The position numbers and the translations under genes were made by a program. From assembly GCF_008727875.1 (NCBI RefSeq), contig NZ_VTWS01000005.1:248001-312000 (forward strand): DNA of 64,000 nt, in the 5' to 3' direction. The DNA comes from Larkinella humicola. Lineage in GTDB: Bacteria > Bacteroidota > Bacteroidia > Cytophagales > Spirosomataceae. The notes below the pieces were generated by a model. It was not told where the DNA came from and ran no database searches. It saw nothing but the letters and a program-made list of their open reading frames with translations. Below, one piece after another: positions 42,155-57,559 of this stretch (the stretch's first letter is position 1; each line of letters starts with the position of its first letter).

Positions 42155-44431
42155 ATGAACGTATTTCAGATCATTAGCTTCGTTCTGCTCAGCTTCCCGG
42201 CCCTGGCCCAGATGCAGACCTTCTCGTTGCAGGAGGTGAAGCTAACCGGCGGGCCGTTCAAGAATGCGCAGGATGTCGACCTCCGGTACATCCTGGCGCT
42301 GAACCCGGATCAACTGCTGGCTCCGTATCGGATCGATGCCGGGTTGCCGATAAAAGCCCCCCGCTACGGCAACTGGGAAAGCGCGGGGCTGGATGGCCAC
42401 ATCGGCGGGCATTACCTGTCGGCGCTGGCGATGATGCATGCCTCGACCGGGAATGCCGAACTGAAAAACCGGCTGGATTATATGGTAACCGAACTGGCTG
42501 GCTGTCAGGCCAAAAACGGCAATGGCTATGTGGGCGGCATTCCGCAGGGCAAGGTGTTCTGGGAGCGGATTCACAAAGGCGATATCGACGGCAGCAACTT
42601 CGGACTGAACAACACCTGGGTGCCGCTCTACAACCTACACAAGCTGTTTGCGGGCTTGCGCGATGCCTACGAATATGCTGGCAATCAGCAGGCCAAACAG
42701 GTGTTGATCGGCTTGGGAGACTGGTTTATCGAGCTGATCAAACCCCTGTCCGACGAGCAGATTCAGCAGGTTCTGCGCACCGAGCACGGCGGTCTCAACG
42801 AAACCTTTGCCGATCTGTACATCCTGACCAACAACAAGAAATACCTCGAAACGGCCCAGCGAATTTCGCACCGGGCTTTGCTGAACCCTTTACTGGCGAA
42901 ACAGGATAAACTGACGGGATTACACGCCAACACGCAGATTCCGAAAGTGATCGGGTTTGAGAAAATCGCTACGCTGACGGGGAAAACCGACTGGTCGGAA
43001 GCCGCCCAGTATTTCTGGCAGAACGTATCGCAGACGCGGAGTGTGGCTTTTGGCGGCAACAGCGTACGCGAGCATTTCAACCCGACCACCGATTTCAGTC
43101 AGGTGCTGCAATCCAACCAGGGGCCTGAAACCTGTAATTCGTTCAACATGCTGCGCCTGAGCAAAGCCCTGTTTCTGGATAAGAATGCGGTGAGCTACCT
43201 GGACTTTTACGAACGAACGCTCTACAACCACATCCTGTCGAGCCAGCATCCGGGAAAAGGCGGTTTCGTTTATTTTACACCCATTCGGCCCAACCACTAC
43301 CGGGTGTATTCGCAGCCCGAAACCAGCATGTGGTGCTGCGTGGGGTCGGGTCTGGAAAACCACACCAAATACGGCGAGCTGATCTACAGCCATTCGGCCA
43401 GCGACCTGTTTGTCAACCTGTTTGTTCCGTCGACGGTCGACTGGACCGCTAAAAAGATCAGGCTTACGCAGCGCACCGAATTTCCGTATCAAAATCAGTC
43501 GGAACTGGTCGTGGAGACCACAAAGCCGCAGGAATTCGCCTTGCACATCCGCTATCCGAAATGGGCTGAAAACCTCGACGTTCGGGTAAATGGCAAGGCT
43601 CAGCCGGTCGATGGAAAACCGTCGGGTTATGTCGCCGTTCGTCGGAAGTGGAAATCGGGCGATACCGTAACCGTCCGCTTCAAGACCTCGACGCGGCTGG
43701 AGTATTTGCCCGATGGCTCGAACTGGGCGGCTTTTGTCAACGGCCCGATTGTGCTGGCCGCCAAAACCTCGACCGACGACCTGAAAGGGCTTTTTGCCGA
43801 CGACAGCCGGATGGGCCACGAAACAAAAGGCAGACTGTTCCCAATCACCAGTGCCCACGCCCTCGTGGGTGACCCGGCAACATACCTGAACAGGCTTAAA
43901 CCGGCTGAAAACCTGCGGTTTAATCTGGACTCGCTGACGCTGCAACCGTTTTTCGAAGTGCATGATGCCCGCTATCAGATGTATTTCCAGACCTTTTCCC
44001 GCGAAGCCTTCGACGAGCAGAAAGCCCGGTTGAAACAGCAGGAAGCCGAAGCACTGGTCCTTGATGCCAGCACGGTCGACAAGGTAAATTGTGGAGAACA
44101 GCAACCCGAAGTGGATCACAACTACCAAGGCGAAAAGAGCGATTCGGGCTACGACGACGAGCGATTCTGGCGACGTACGCGTTCGTTTATCGCGTACCAG
44201 TTGCAGAACAAAAACCGGACGGGTAAGTACATTGATATCCGCGCTTTAGACGATATTAAGCCGGATCAGGTGAGCGTTCTGATCGATGATCGACCCGCCG
44301 AGGTTCTTTCTGCCGATGGGAAAACAATACGACTTAGAGCAACTGATAAAGAGGTCGTTATACTAAAAATTGTGGCTGTTAAGGGAATAAACACACCTCG
44401 TTTTAATCAGATCAGACTTTTAACCCAGTAA
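42155..44431 (+). CDS. GH127/GH146 beta-L-arabinofuranosidase (DUF1680)
   Basis: 758 aa from ATG 42155 with signal peptide (MNVFQIISFVLLSFPALAQ); a GTG nine codons earlier is less likely. (alpha/alpha)6 barrel motifs: HIGGHYLSALAMMHAS, NGYVGGIPQG, ETCNSFNMLRLSKALF and MWCCVGSGLENHTKYGE, the last with the catalytic Cys pair region. Catalysis uses a Glu-Cys-zinc site. It removes beta-L-arabinofuranosyl groups from plant glycans. Two C-terminal beta domains (510-600, 640-758) follow. Confidence 0.85.
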   Translation: MNVFQIISFVLLSFPALAQMQTFSLQEVKLTGGPFKNAQDVDLRYILALNPDQLLAPYRIDAGLPIKAPRYGNWESAGLDGHIGGHYLSALAMMHASTGNAELKNRLDYMVTELAGCQAKNGNGYVGGIPQGKVFWERIHKGDIDGSNFGLNNTWVPLYNLHKLFAGLRDAYEYAGNQQAKQVLIGLGDWFIELIKPLSDEQIQQVLRTEHGGLNETFADLYILTNNKKYLETAQRISHRALLNPLLAKQDKLTGLHANTQIPKVIGFEKIATLTGKTDWSEAAQYFWQNVSQTRSVAFGGNSVREHFNPTTDFSQVLQSNQGPETCNSFNMLRLSKALFLDKNAVSYLDFYERTLYNHILSSQHPGKGGFVYFTPIRPNHYRVYSQPETSMWCCVGSGLENHTKYGELIYSHSASDLFVNLFVPSTVDWTAKKIRLTQRTEFPYQNQSELVVETTKPQEFALHIRYPKWAENLDVRVNGKAQPVDGKPSGYVAVRRKWKSGDTVTVRFKTSTRLEYLPDGSNWAAFVNGPIVLAAKTSTDDLKGLFADDSRMGHETKGRLFPITSAHALVGDPATYLNRLKPAENLRFNLDSLTLQPFFEVHDARYQMYFQTFSREAFDEQKARLKQQEAEALVLDASTVDKVNCGEQQPEVDHNYQGEKSDSGYDDERFWRRTRSFIAYQLQNKNRTGKYIDIRALDDIKPDQVSVLIDDRPAEVLSADGKTIRLRATDKEVVILKIVAVKGINTPRFNQIRLLTQ

Positions 44432-44449
44432 CGAATAATCCTTTTTGAT

Positions 44450-44983
44450 ATGAACAAAAAATTGATAACGGCCTGTAAAGGGGTCAAATTAACACTTCTG
44501 GTGTTTGGGTGTGTACTGAGTTCGTATGCCCAATCCAATTTCAGCAGCAAGGTCATTGGGGTAGGGGTTGTTGTCGCCGACCTCGAACGGTCGCTGGATT
44601 TTTACGTGAATGGCATCGGTATGGTCAAAACCGGCAGCTTCACGATCAATGAAGATTTTGGCAAACGATCGGGCCTGACGGATGGTGTGGCCACGAACGT
44701 AACCATTCTGAAACTCGAAAACAGTCCCGACGCCACCGACTGGAAGCTGATGAGTTTCGGCAAAAAAGCCGCGCACCCGAAGCCAAAAGTCATTCAGGAC
44801 GATACCGGCATGCAGTATATTACCATTCAGGTGAAGGCCCTTCAGCCCATCATCGACCGACTGACCCAACTGAAAGTTCCTTTTCTGGGCAGCACGCCAA
44901 CGCCCCTGAATGCCAAAGCGCACTTTGTGTTCGTGCAGGACCCCGATGGAAATTTTATTGAACTGATTGGCCCGTTGCACTGA
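44450..44983 (+). CDS. Exported VOC-fold (glyoxalase-like) protein
   Basis: A 177-aa protein. Signal peptide (LTLLVFGCVLSSYAQ), then one VOC unit: VIGVGVVVADLERSLDFYVN, GIGMVKTG, and FVFVQDPDGNFIELIGP at the end. The His/Glu metal residues are partly present (the final Glu in FIELIG). VOC proteins may be lyases, isomerases or dioxygenases; the substrate is unknown. It is unusual inside a polysaccharide locus and in an exported form; it might act on a phenolic or unusual sugar side product. 18 nt after GH127. Confidence 0.75.
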   Translation: MNKKLITACKGVKLTLLVFGCVLSSYAQSNFSSKVIGVGVVVADLERSLDFYVNGIGMVKTGSFTINEDFGKRSGLTDGVATNVTILKLENSPDATDWKLMSFGKKAAHPKPKVIQDDTGMQYITIQVKALQPIIDRLTQLKVPFLGSTPTPLNAKAHFVFVQDPDGNFIELIGPLH

Positions 44984-45014
44984 TCCCTGAAAAACCGGGT
45001 TTACCATTTCTTCC

Positions 45015-47497
<2,483 letters not shown>

Positions 47498-47571
47498 TAA
47501 CCCGATCGGTTTTGCCTGGTTGCCTGCGCTCAGGCTGTTCAAAAACGGAAGCTTTCACCCACGTTCAGAAA

Positions 47572-49662
47572 ATGATGCAAAAACGTTTTGCGATAGCAAT
47601 TATCCTGATCCTGCTGTTCCAGCATACGGGATTTACCCAACCGACACCACCCCGACCCGTTGGCCCTGTTCCCAGCGAAAACCAGTTGCGTTGGCAAAAA
47701 ATGGAATACTATGCGTTCATCCATTTTTCGATCAACACCTATACCGATATGGCCTGGGGCCTCGGCAACGAAGACCCCACGTTGTTTAACCCGACCCAAC
47801 TGGATTGCCGCCAGTGGGCCCGGATTTGTAAGGAGGCTGGTATGAAAGGCATCATTTTTACGGCCAAACACCACAGCGGTTTCTGCCTCTGGCCTTCCAA
47901 CTACACCGACTATTCCGTGAAAAATGTGCCCTGGCGAAACGGGAAGGCCGACATCGTGCGGGAACTGGCCGATGCCTGCAAGGAATACGGGTTGAAATTC
48001 GGGGTGTATCTGTCGCCCTGGGACCGCAATCATGCCGACTATGGGAAGCCCGAATACATCACGTATTTCCGCAACCAGTTGCAGGAGCTGCTGACCAACT
48101 ACGGTGACATTTTTGAAGTCTGGTTCGATGGTGCCAACGGCGGTTCCGGTTACTATGGCGGGGCGAATGAAACCCGTAAAATCGATTCCAAAACGTATTA
48201 CGACTGGCCGAACACGTACAAACTGGTGCGCAAACTCCAGCCCAACATGGTGATCTGGAACGACGGGGGCGACCGGGCCGACCTGCGCTGGGTGGGCACC
48301 GAAGCCGGGTATGTGGGCGAAACCAACTGGAGCTTACTGAATGCCACCGGCGATGTGCCGGAGCAAATGCTGCGCCACGGCGTCGAGAATGGGGATACCT
48401 GGGTGCCGGGCGAAGTCAACACCTCCATCCGGCCCGAATGGTTTTACCACGAGCGGGAAGACCGAAAAGTCAAAACCTTGCCCCAACTGATGGATCTGTA
48501 TTACAACTCCATCGGTCGAAACGGGACGTTGCTGCTCAACTTTCCGATCATGCCCAACGGGCTGATTCACGAGAAAGACGAAAAAGCCGTACAGGAATTT
48601 GCCAAAGCCACCAAAGAAGCCTTTGCCGTCAATCTGGCTAAAAATGCAAAAGCCACGGCCTCGCAAGTACGCGGAAAGAAACCGGTTTACGACGCCGGTA
48701 AAGCCATCGATGCCGATCCGGAAAGCTATTGGGCCACGGACGATGCCGTTCGAAACGCATCGTTGACGCTCCGGTTTACGAAACCCACGGCGTTTAACCG
48801 GTTTCTGGTGCAGGAACCCATTCGGTTGGGGCAGCGGGTCAAGTCGTTTACCGTGGAGGCTTTTGTCGACGGGAACTGGAAAGAGATTGCCAAAGAAACG
48901 ACGATCGGGTATAAACGCATTCTCCGGTTTCCGACCGTCGAAGCCACGCAACTGCGGCTGACGATTCTGGATGCCAAAGGTTGTCCGTTGATTTCAAATC
49001 TGGAAGTCTACAAAGCTCCCCTGATTTTAACACCACCCATTGTCAGGCGTGACCAGGCCGGAAATCTGCACATCAAACCGGGCGATACGGAATCGGAACT
49101 GTATTACACCCTCGACGGCAGCCCGCCAACCGCCAACACGAATAAGTATACGGTTCCCGTAAAAACCGGCACCGGCAAAGTAGACCTGAAGGCGATTGCC
49201 TACAATCCGTTTACGAAACAAAGCAGCATTGTCAGTGAAGAGAAATTTGACATCGCCCGCACCGGCTGGAAAATCCTGAGTACGGAGGCCAAGTCGGCGC
49301 ATCAGGTGTTGGATGGCGATCCCAATACGTCCTGGCAACAACCCAAAAGCCAACCAATGCCCGCGGATCTGGTCATTGATCTGGGCAAGGAAGAAAATCT
49401 GACCGGTTTCCGGTATCTGCCTGCCCAGAACTGGTGGGAAGAGGCCAGCATTATTACCCAGTATCAGTTTGGGGTTTCAGCCGATAATACCAACTGGAAA
49501 ACCGTCAGCGAAGGCGAGTTTTCAAACATTAAAAACAGCCCGGTCTGGCAAACCAAACCGTTCGAACCCACCAAAGCCCGGTATATCAAACTGCGGGCCT
49601 TGAAAAATACGCAGGAAGGTTCCGCACCGGGCTATGCGGAAGTGGATATTATTACCCAGTGA
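47572..49662 (+). CDS. GH29 alpha-L-fucosidase with C-terminal binding domains
   Basis: 696 aa from ATG 47572, giving a signal peptide (FAIAIILILLFQHTGFT). Catalytic TIM barrel: FIHFSINTYTD, FTAKHHSGFCLWPS, IFEVWFDGANGG (nucleophile Asp), GETNWSLLN. Downstream: an F5/8-type C (CBM32-like) domain (residues 345-480, AKATASQVRG, DAGKAIDADPESYWATDD), a short chitobiase-like domain (YYTLDGSPPTANTNKY) and a second F5/8-type domain (KSAHQVLDGDPNTSWQQ). Removes alpha-fucose or a related 6-deoxy sugar. Ends before a repeat hairpin. Confidence 0.9.
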   Translation: MMQKRFAIAIILILLFQHTGFTQPTPPRPVGPVPSENQLRWQKMEYYAFIHFSINTYTDMAWGLGNEDPTLFNPTQLDCRQWARICKEAGMKGIIFTAKHHSGFCLWPSNYTDYSVKNVPWRNGKADIVRELADACKEYGLKFGVYLSPWDRNHADYGKPEYITYFRNQLQELLTNYGDIFEVWFDGANGGSGYYGGANETRKIDSKTYYDWPNTYKLVRKLQPNMVIWNDGGDRADLRWVGTEAGYVGETNWSLLNATGDVPEQMLRHGVENGDTWVPGEVNTSIRPEWFYHEREDRKVKTLPQLMDLYYNSIGRNGTLLLNFPIMPNGLIHEKDEKAVQEFAKATKEAFAVNLAKNAKATASQVRGKKPVYDAGKAIDADPESYWATDDAVRNASLTLRFTKPTAFNRFLVQEPIRLGQRVKSFTVEAFVDGNWKEIAKETTIGYKRILRFPTVEATQLRLTILDAKGCPLISNLEVYKAPLILTPPIVRRDQAGNLHIKPGDTESELYYTLDGSPPTANTNKYTVPVKTGTGKVDLKAIAYNPFTKQSSIVSEEKFDIARTGWKILSTEAKSAHQVLDGDPNTSWQQPKSQPMPADLVIDLGKEENLTGFRYLPAQNWWEEASIITQYQFGVSADNTNWKTVSEGEFSNIKNSPVWQTKPFEPTKARYIKLRALKNTQEGSAPGYAEVDIITQ

Positions 49663-49670
49663 ACTTTGAA

Positions 49671-49721
49671 TAAACCTGCAAGGTCTTGAAGACCGCTCCG
49701 GCGGACCGGCTTGCAGGTTTA
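49671..49721. repeat. Intergenic hairpin repeat (AAACCTGCAAG type)
   Basis: TAAACCTGCAAG (49671-49682) pairs with CTTGCAGGTTTA (49710-49721). A near-identical palindrome is at 56369-56401. They look like a dispersed REP-like family and may also terminate transcription. Confidence 0.7.
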
Positions 49722-49745
49722 TATACGCCTAAATCTTAACTGCCG

Positions 49746-50906
49746 ATGAACCAACAACTAACCAATCGATTGGGGCTGTTTTTCGCCCTAATCTGCCTCT
49801 ACACAGGAGCAATTGCCCAGCCACCACGCGGTCCGCTGGTGGTATCACCCCAGGTCAACGCCGACAAAACCGTCACGTTCCGGTACTTATCTCCGACCGC
49901 CAAAGAGGTTAAGTTGAGTGGGCAGTTTTTGAAAGCACCCGTTGAAATGTCTAAAAATGCCCAGGGCATCTGGAGCGTAACATCGGAGCCCGTCAAGCCC
50001 GATATCTACCCGTACAGCTTTCAGGTGGATGGCGTTACGGTGATGGACCCCGCCAACGTCGCGTTTTTTCCGAACGAGCGGTTTAAAGCCAGTCTGGTCG
50101 ATGTGCCCGGCGATACGCCTTTGGTACACGCGATGAAAGACGTGCCCCACGGGTCGATCAATTACGAATATTATCCGTCACTGGAAGGGACAACCGGCTC
50201 GCTGGTGGTGTATACGCCACCGGGTTACGACCAGAATCCCGCTAAAAAATACCCGGTTTTTTACCTCATCAGCGGCACCACGGACACGGAGGAAACCTTC
50301 TTTAAAGTCGGGAAAACGAATCTGATTCTGGACAACCTGATTGCGGAAGGCAAAGCCAAACCGATGATCATTGTCATGCCCTACGGCAATATGGCGGCCC
50401 GGGTCGCTGAGCAGAAAGGGGGCGCAAAACCCGCCGATCCGACGGTGCGGGATGGGGCCGATGCGGTCAAACGGGCCAACGACTTTGCGACGGATCTGGT
50501 GAGCAAGGTTATTCCGTATGTCGAGAAAAACTACCGGGCAGTGGCGAATCGGGAAAGCCGGGCCATTGGCGGTTTTTCGCGCGGAGGTGGGCAAACGCTC
50601 CGTACGGCATTCGGCAACCTGGACAAATTTGCGTGGGTGTGCAGCTACAGCTCGTACCTGTCGCCCGCCGAAATGGACCAGAACTTTCCGCACATCGGCG
50701 GCAAGCCAGAAACTACCAACAAGCAATTGAAACTGTTCTGGGTGAGTGTGGGCAGTGACGATTTTCTGTACAAAGGCACCGTCGAATTCATGGACTACCT
50801 GAAGGCGAAAAACGTGGTCTTCAAAAGCCTGATCACGGATGGCGGTCATACCTGGATGAACGTCAAGAAGTACGTTGCTGAAACCGCTCCCTTACTTTTT
50901 CAATAA
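49746..50906 (+). CDS. CE1-type esterase with N-terminal E-set domain (1)
   Basis: A 386-aa protein. Signal peptide, then an E-set/CBM48-like domain (residues 30-120, KTVTFRYLSPTAKEVKLSGQ). alpha/beta hydrolase from 125: VVYTPPGYD, YLISGTTDTEE, FSRGGGQT (Ser nucleophile, with Arg in place of the more common Met) and DGGHTWMN (His). It fits feruloyl or acetyl xylan esterases of the CE1 group. First of four adjacent esterase genes. Close sequence similarity to the next gene (ESLPNP-like layout, TVPVKPDIYPYSF/PVKPDIYPYSF) points to tandem duplication. Confidence 0.85.
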   Translation: MNQQLTNRLGLFFALICLYTGAIAQPPRGPLVVSPQVNADKTVTFRYLSPTAKEVKLSGQFLKAPVEMSKNAQGIWSVTSEPVKPDIYPYSFQVDGVTVMDPANVAFFPNERFKASLVDVPGDTPLVHAMKDVPHGSINYEYYPSLEGTTGSLVVYTPPGYDQNPAKKYPVFYLISGTTDTEETFFKVGKTNLILDNLIAEGKAKPMIIVMPYGNMAARVAEQKGGAKPADPTVRDGADAVKRANDFATDLVSKVIPYVEKNYRAVANRESRAIGGFSRGGGQTLRTAFGNLDKFAWVCSYSSYLSPAEMDQNFPHIGGKPETTNKQLKLFWVSVGSDDFLYKGTVEFMDYLKAKNVVFKSLITDGGHTWMNVKKYVAETAPLLFQ

Positions 50907-50921
50907 GACCCGCCCGACCTC

Positions 50922-52001
50922 ATGAAACGTCATATCTATCTTTTCCTGTCTTTTCTTTTATCGGCCAGTGCGGTGATTGCCCAGCAGCGGCCGCCGTCCA
51001 TCAGCTCGCCCGACGTGCATCCCGACCATAGCATTACGTTCCGGTATTTTTCCCGGAAAGCCCAGAAAGTGACCCTGAACGGCGAGTTTCTGAAGGCTCC
51101 GGTCGCCCTGACGAAAGATACGTCGGGCATCTGGAGCGTGACGGTGCCGCCCGTCAAACCGGATATTTATCCGTACAGTTTTTCGGTGGACAGTGTTCAT
51201 CTCGCCGACCCGAGCAATACGTATATCTTTGCGAATGAGCGCTTTAAACGCAGCATCGTCGATGTGCCGGGCGATCAGCCGCTGATTCATTCGCTCCAGA
51301 ATGTGCCGCACGGAAAAGTCAGCTACCGCTACTACAAATCCGGTACGTTGGGGACGATCCGGCAGGTACTGGTCTACACCCCGCCCGGTTTCAATGCCAA
51401 TGGCAAAACCAACTACCCGGTTTTGTACCTGATTCACGGCGGCTCCGATACCGAAGAAACCTGGACCAAAGTGGGCCGCGCCAACCTGATTGCCGACAAT
51501 TTGATTGCGCAGGGAAAAGCCAAACCGATGCTGATCGTCATGCCGTACGGCAATGTCCGCCCGGCACCGATGCCCGACTTTACCAAGGATATGGTCAATG
51601 ACATTGTGCCGTTTATCGAAGCGAACTATCCCGTCGGTAAAGACAGCAAAAGCCGGGCGGTGGGCGGTTTTTCGGTGGGCGGGGGCCAGACTCTCAACAT
51701 CGGACTGACCAATCCCGACAAGTTTGCCTACGTGTGTTCGTATGCGCCGTACACCGCGACGGAAGAGTTTAAAAAGAACTTCACCGACTGGTCGCCCAAC
51801 GCCGGGCAGATGAACGGGCAATTGAAGCTGTTCACGATCAGTGTAGGCACCGAGGATTTCCTGTATGAACCGGTAAAACAAAACATTGCGATGTTCAAAG
51901 CAAAGGGCCTGAAAGTAGAGCCGCTGATCGTGCCGGGCGGCCATACCTGGATGAACTGCAAGCTCTATCTGGCTACAACCTTGCCGCAGCTTTTTAAATA
52001 A
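50922..52001 (+). CDS. CE1-type esterase with N-terminal E-set domain (2)
   Basis: A 359-aa protein. Signal peptide (FLSFLLSASAVIAQ), E-set domain (SITFRYFSRKAQKVTLNGE), hydrolase with VYTPPGFNANG, YLIHGGSDTEE, FSVGGGQT (Ser) and GGHTWMNCK (His). Shares VKPDIYPYSF and the whole layout with the preceding gene, 15 nt upstream; the pair arose by duplication. Predicted to release ferulate or acetyl groups from xylan. Followed by a hairpin repeat. Confidence 0.85.
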   Translation: MKRHIYLFLSFLLSASAVIAQQRPPSISSPDVHPDHSITFRYFSRKAQKVTLNGEFLKAPVALTKDTSGIWSVTVPPVKPDIYPYSFSVDSVHLADPSNTYIFANERFKRSIVDVPGDQPLIHSLQNVPHGKVSYRYYKSGTLGTIRQVLVYTPPGFNANGKTNYPVLYLIHGGSDTEETWTKVGRANLIADNLIAQGKAKPMLIVMPYGNVRPAPMPDFTKDMVNDIVPFIEANYPVGKDSKSRAVGGFSVGGGQTLNIGLTNPDKFAYVCSYAPYTATEEFKKNFTDWSPNAGQMNGQLKLFTISVGTEDFLYEPVKQNIAMFKAKGLKVEPLIVPGGHTWMNCKLYLATTLPQLFK

Positions 52002-52010
52002 GTTTTATTG

Positions 52011-52098
52011 GCTATTGCCCCTACATCCCCTAAAGGGGACTTGGACACTTACTGATCCGGATGCAAAAGTCCCCTTTAGGGGATGTAGGGGCAATAGC
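52011..52098. repeat. 32-bp perfect inverted repeat
   Basis: 52011-52042 and 52067-52098 are exact reverse complements around a 24-nt loop; the arm contains TCCCCTAAAGGGGAC. The hairpin at 60438-60486 shares CCCCTAAAGG and GCGAAAGTC, suggesting a dispersed intergenic repeat family. Confidence 0.9.
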
Positions 52099-52143
52099 GA
52101 AAGTCTTGAATACATTTCCAATAAACCTTGTAATTTCCCTTAA

Positions 52144-53274
<1,131 letters not shown>

Positions 53275-53288
53275 TTAAGAGTGCCTAA

Positions 53289-55247
<1,959 letters not shown>

Positions 55248-55299
55248 AAGAGCGTTTCAGAACCGGATGCCGCAGTTTATTTTTTAACCTTATACGACT

Positions 55300-56355
55300 A
55301 TGATGAAACGAGCCTACACAACGCTAGTGCTGACAGCCCTGATGGGCTGTTCACTGACCACCTTTGGCCAAACCAACGGGGGCAAAAATCCAATTTCGCA
55401 GCCGCTCGTATCGCACATCTACACGGCTGACCCGTCGGCGCATGTCTTTAACGGCAAAATTTACATCTATCCCTCGCACGACATCGATGCCAAAGACGTC
55501 AAGGAAGACGACGAAGGGGGCCACTTTGCGATGCGTGACTACCATGTGCTGTCGATGGATAAGATTGGCGGGGCCGTCAAGGACAATGGCGTCGCTCTCG
55601 ACCTGAAAGGTGTCCCCTGGGCCGGTCGCCAGCTCTGGGCACCCGATGCGACCTACAAGAACGGGACGTATTACCTCTACTTTCCGGCGAAAGACAAGCA
55701 GGATGTTTTTCGGATCGGGGTTGCCACCAGCAAAAGTCCGACCGGGCCGTTCAAGGCCGAACCGGAGCCTATCAAGGGAAGCTACAGCATCGATCCAACG
55801 GTATTTCAGGATTCCGATGGCAAAGCGTATCTGTACTTTGGAGGCATCTGGGGTGGGCAGTTGCAACGCTGGGACAACAACCAGTATAACCCCAAAGGGG
55901 CATTGAAACAGAAACACGAAGTGGCTTACCTGCCCCGCGTTGCCCGGCTGAGTGCCGACATGAAAAGCTTCGCCGAGCCGGTGCGGGAAGTGCAGATTCT
56001 GGATGAAAACGGCAAACCGTTTCTGGAGAAAGACAACGACAAGCGGTTTTTTGAAGCCGCCTGGCTCCACAAATACAACGGCAAATACTACTTCTCGTAT
56101 TCGACCGGCGATTCGCACAATCTCTGCTACGCCATCGGCGACAATCCGTATGGGCCGTTTACGTACAAAGGCCTGGTGCTGAAACCCGTTCTGGGCTGGA
56201 CCAACCACCATTCCATCGTGCAGGTTGATAAAAAATGGTATCTCTTTTATCACGACGTGCAGCTCTCCGGCAAGACCCACCTTCGAAATGTGAAGGTAAC
56301 CGAACTGACCTATAATCCGGACGGAACGATTAAAACCATCGACGCTTATAAGTAA
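55300..56355 (+). CDS. GH43 glycoside hydrolase (third, single-domain)
   Basis: A 351-aa protein. Signal peptide (LTALMGCSLTTFGQ). Propeller only: HIYTADPSAHVFNGKIYIYPS (base Asp), GSYSIDPTVFQD (pKa Asp), RFFEAAWLHKYNGKYYFSYS (acid Glu). It resembles the GH43_1/xylosidase-arabinofuranosidase group without the C-terminal sandwich. Predicted exo-acting on arabinoxylan oligosaccharides. Ends just before a palindromic hairpin repeat. Confidence 0.85.
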   Translation: MMKRAYTTLVLTALMGCSLTTFGQTNGGKNPISQPLVSHIYTADPSAHVFNGKIYIYPSHDIDAKDVKEDDEGGHFAMRDYHVLSMDKIGGAVKDNGVALDLKGVPWAGRQLWAPDATYKNGTYYLYFPAKDKQDVFRIGVATSKSPTGPFKAEPEPIKGSYSIDPTVFQDSDGKAYLYFGGIWGGQLQRWDNNQYNPKGALKQKHEVAYLPRVARLSADMKSFAEPVREVQILDENGKPFLEKDNDKRFFEAAWLHKYNGKYYFSYSTGDSHNLCYAIGDNPYGPFTYKGLVLKPVLGWTNHHSIVQVDKKWYLFYHDVQLSGKTHLRNVKVTELTYNPDGTIKTIDAYK

Positions 56356-56368
56356 GATACTTGAAACA

Positions 56369-56401
56369 AAACCTGCAAGGTCTTAAAGACCTTGCAGGTT
56401 T
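56369..56401. repeat. Intergenic hairpin repeat (AAACCTGCAAG type)
   Basis: AAACCTGCAAGGTCTT (56369-56384), one central A, then its exact reverse complement (56386-56401). Second copy of the family at 49671-49721. Confidence 0.8.
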
Positions 56402-56447
56402 CATTCATCGTACAGGTTTCATCATCAGCCACTAACCTATTTTGACC

Positions 56448-57509
56448 ATGCGTAAACTAAGCTCCTGTGTGTTGATTGCCTTGTCAGTCGGCTTCGTGGC
56501 CCCCGAAAAAGGGCTGAAAGATTATTACAAAAACTATTTTCCGATTGGCGTGGCCGTCAACCCGCGCATGGTGCAGCCCGGGCCGGATGCGGAGTTGATC
56601 AAAGCCCAGTTCAACAGCATGACGCCCGAAAACGCCATGAAGATGGGCCCGATTCATCCCGAAGAAAACCGCTACAACTGGAAGGACGCCGACGCCATCG
56701 CCGACTTTGCCCAGCAAAATAGCATCAAACTGCGGGGGCATACGCTCTGCTGGCACAACCAGACGCCCCGCTGGTTTTTCACCGACTCAACGGGCAAGAC
56801 TGTGAGCCGGGAGGTGTTGCTGGCGCGTCTGAAACGGCACATTACCGACGTCATGGGCCGGTATAGAGGAAAAATCTATGCCTGGGATGTGGTGAACGAA
56901 GCCGTTCCCGATACCGGAAAAAGCCTTTACCGTAAATCGAAATTCTACGAGATCATCGGCGAGGACTACATCGAGAAGGCATTTCAGTATGCCCACGAAG
57001 CGGACCCCGCTGCGCAACTGTTCTACAACGACTACAACACCGAAAATGCCGCCAAGCGGGAGCGGATTTACCAGTTATTGAAGAAACTCAAAGCGAAAGG
57101 CGTGCCGATCGACGGGGTGGGTTTGCAGGCGCATTGGTCCATTTACGAGCCAACCGCGCAGGAACTGGAGGAGTCCATTACCAAATTTGCCAGCCTGGGG
57201 CTCAAAATCCAGTTTACGGAGGTCGACGTGTCGGTGTATCCGAAAGAGCACGAGCGTCGTGCCAGAAAAGATACCGACAAAAGCGAGTTTACGCCGGAGA
57301 TGAACGACAAACAGGCCGCTCATTACAAAATGCTGTTCGAGGTATTCCGCAAGCACCGCGACAAGATTACCGGCGTTACGTTCTGGAATCTGACTGACAA
57401 GTATTCCTGGCTGGATAATTTCCCGGTTCCGGGCCGCAAGGATTATCCGTTGTTATTCGATCCGAACGGCCAGCCGAAGAAAGCATTTCAGAGTGTGGTG
57501 ACATTTTAA
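56448..57509 (+). CDS. GH10 endo-beta-1,4-xylanase
   Basis: 353 aa from ATG 56448; an in-frame TTG at 56442 is a less likely start. Short hydrophobic leader. TIM barrel motifs: NSMTPENAMKMGPIHPE, LRGHTLCWHNQTPRWF, YAWDVVNEAVPD (acid/base Glu), DYNTEN, GVGLQAHW and IQFTEVDVSVYP (nucleophile Glu). It cuts the xylan backbone, probably at the surface or in the periplasm, into oligosaccharides for SusC/D and the GH43 enzymes. Last gene of the plus-strand xylan block. Confidence 0.95.
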   Translation: MRKLSSCVLIALSVGFVAPEKGLKDYYKNYFPIGVAVNPRMVQPGPDAELIKAQFNSMTPENAMKMGPIHPEENRYNWKDADAIADFAQQNSIKLRGHTLCWHNQTPRWFFTDSTGKTVSREVLLARLKRHITDVMGRYRGKIYAWDVVNEAVPDTGKSLYRKSKFYEIIGEDYIEKAFQYAHEADPAAQLFYNDYNTENAAKRERIYQLLKKLKAKGVPIDGVGLQAHWSIYEPTAQELEESITKFASLGLKIQFTEVDVSVYPKEHERRARKDTDKSEFTPEMNDKQAAHYKMLFEVFRKHRDKITGVTFWNLTDKYSWLDNFPVPGRKDYPLLFDPNGQPKKAFQSVVTF

Positions 57510-57559
57510 CGGGTATGCTGGTGGCGATACCCGACGGATGGTAGATGACGAAGAAACCG

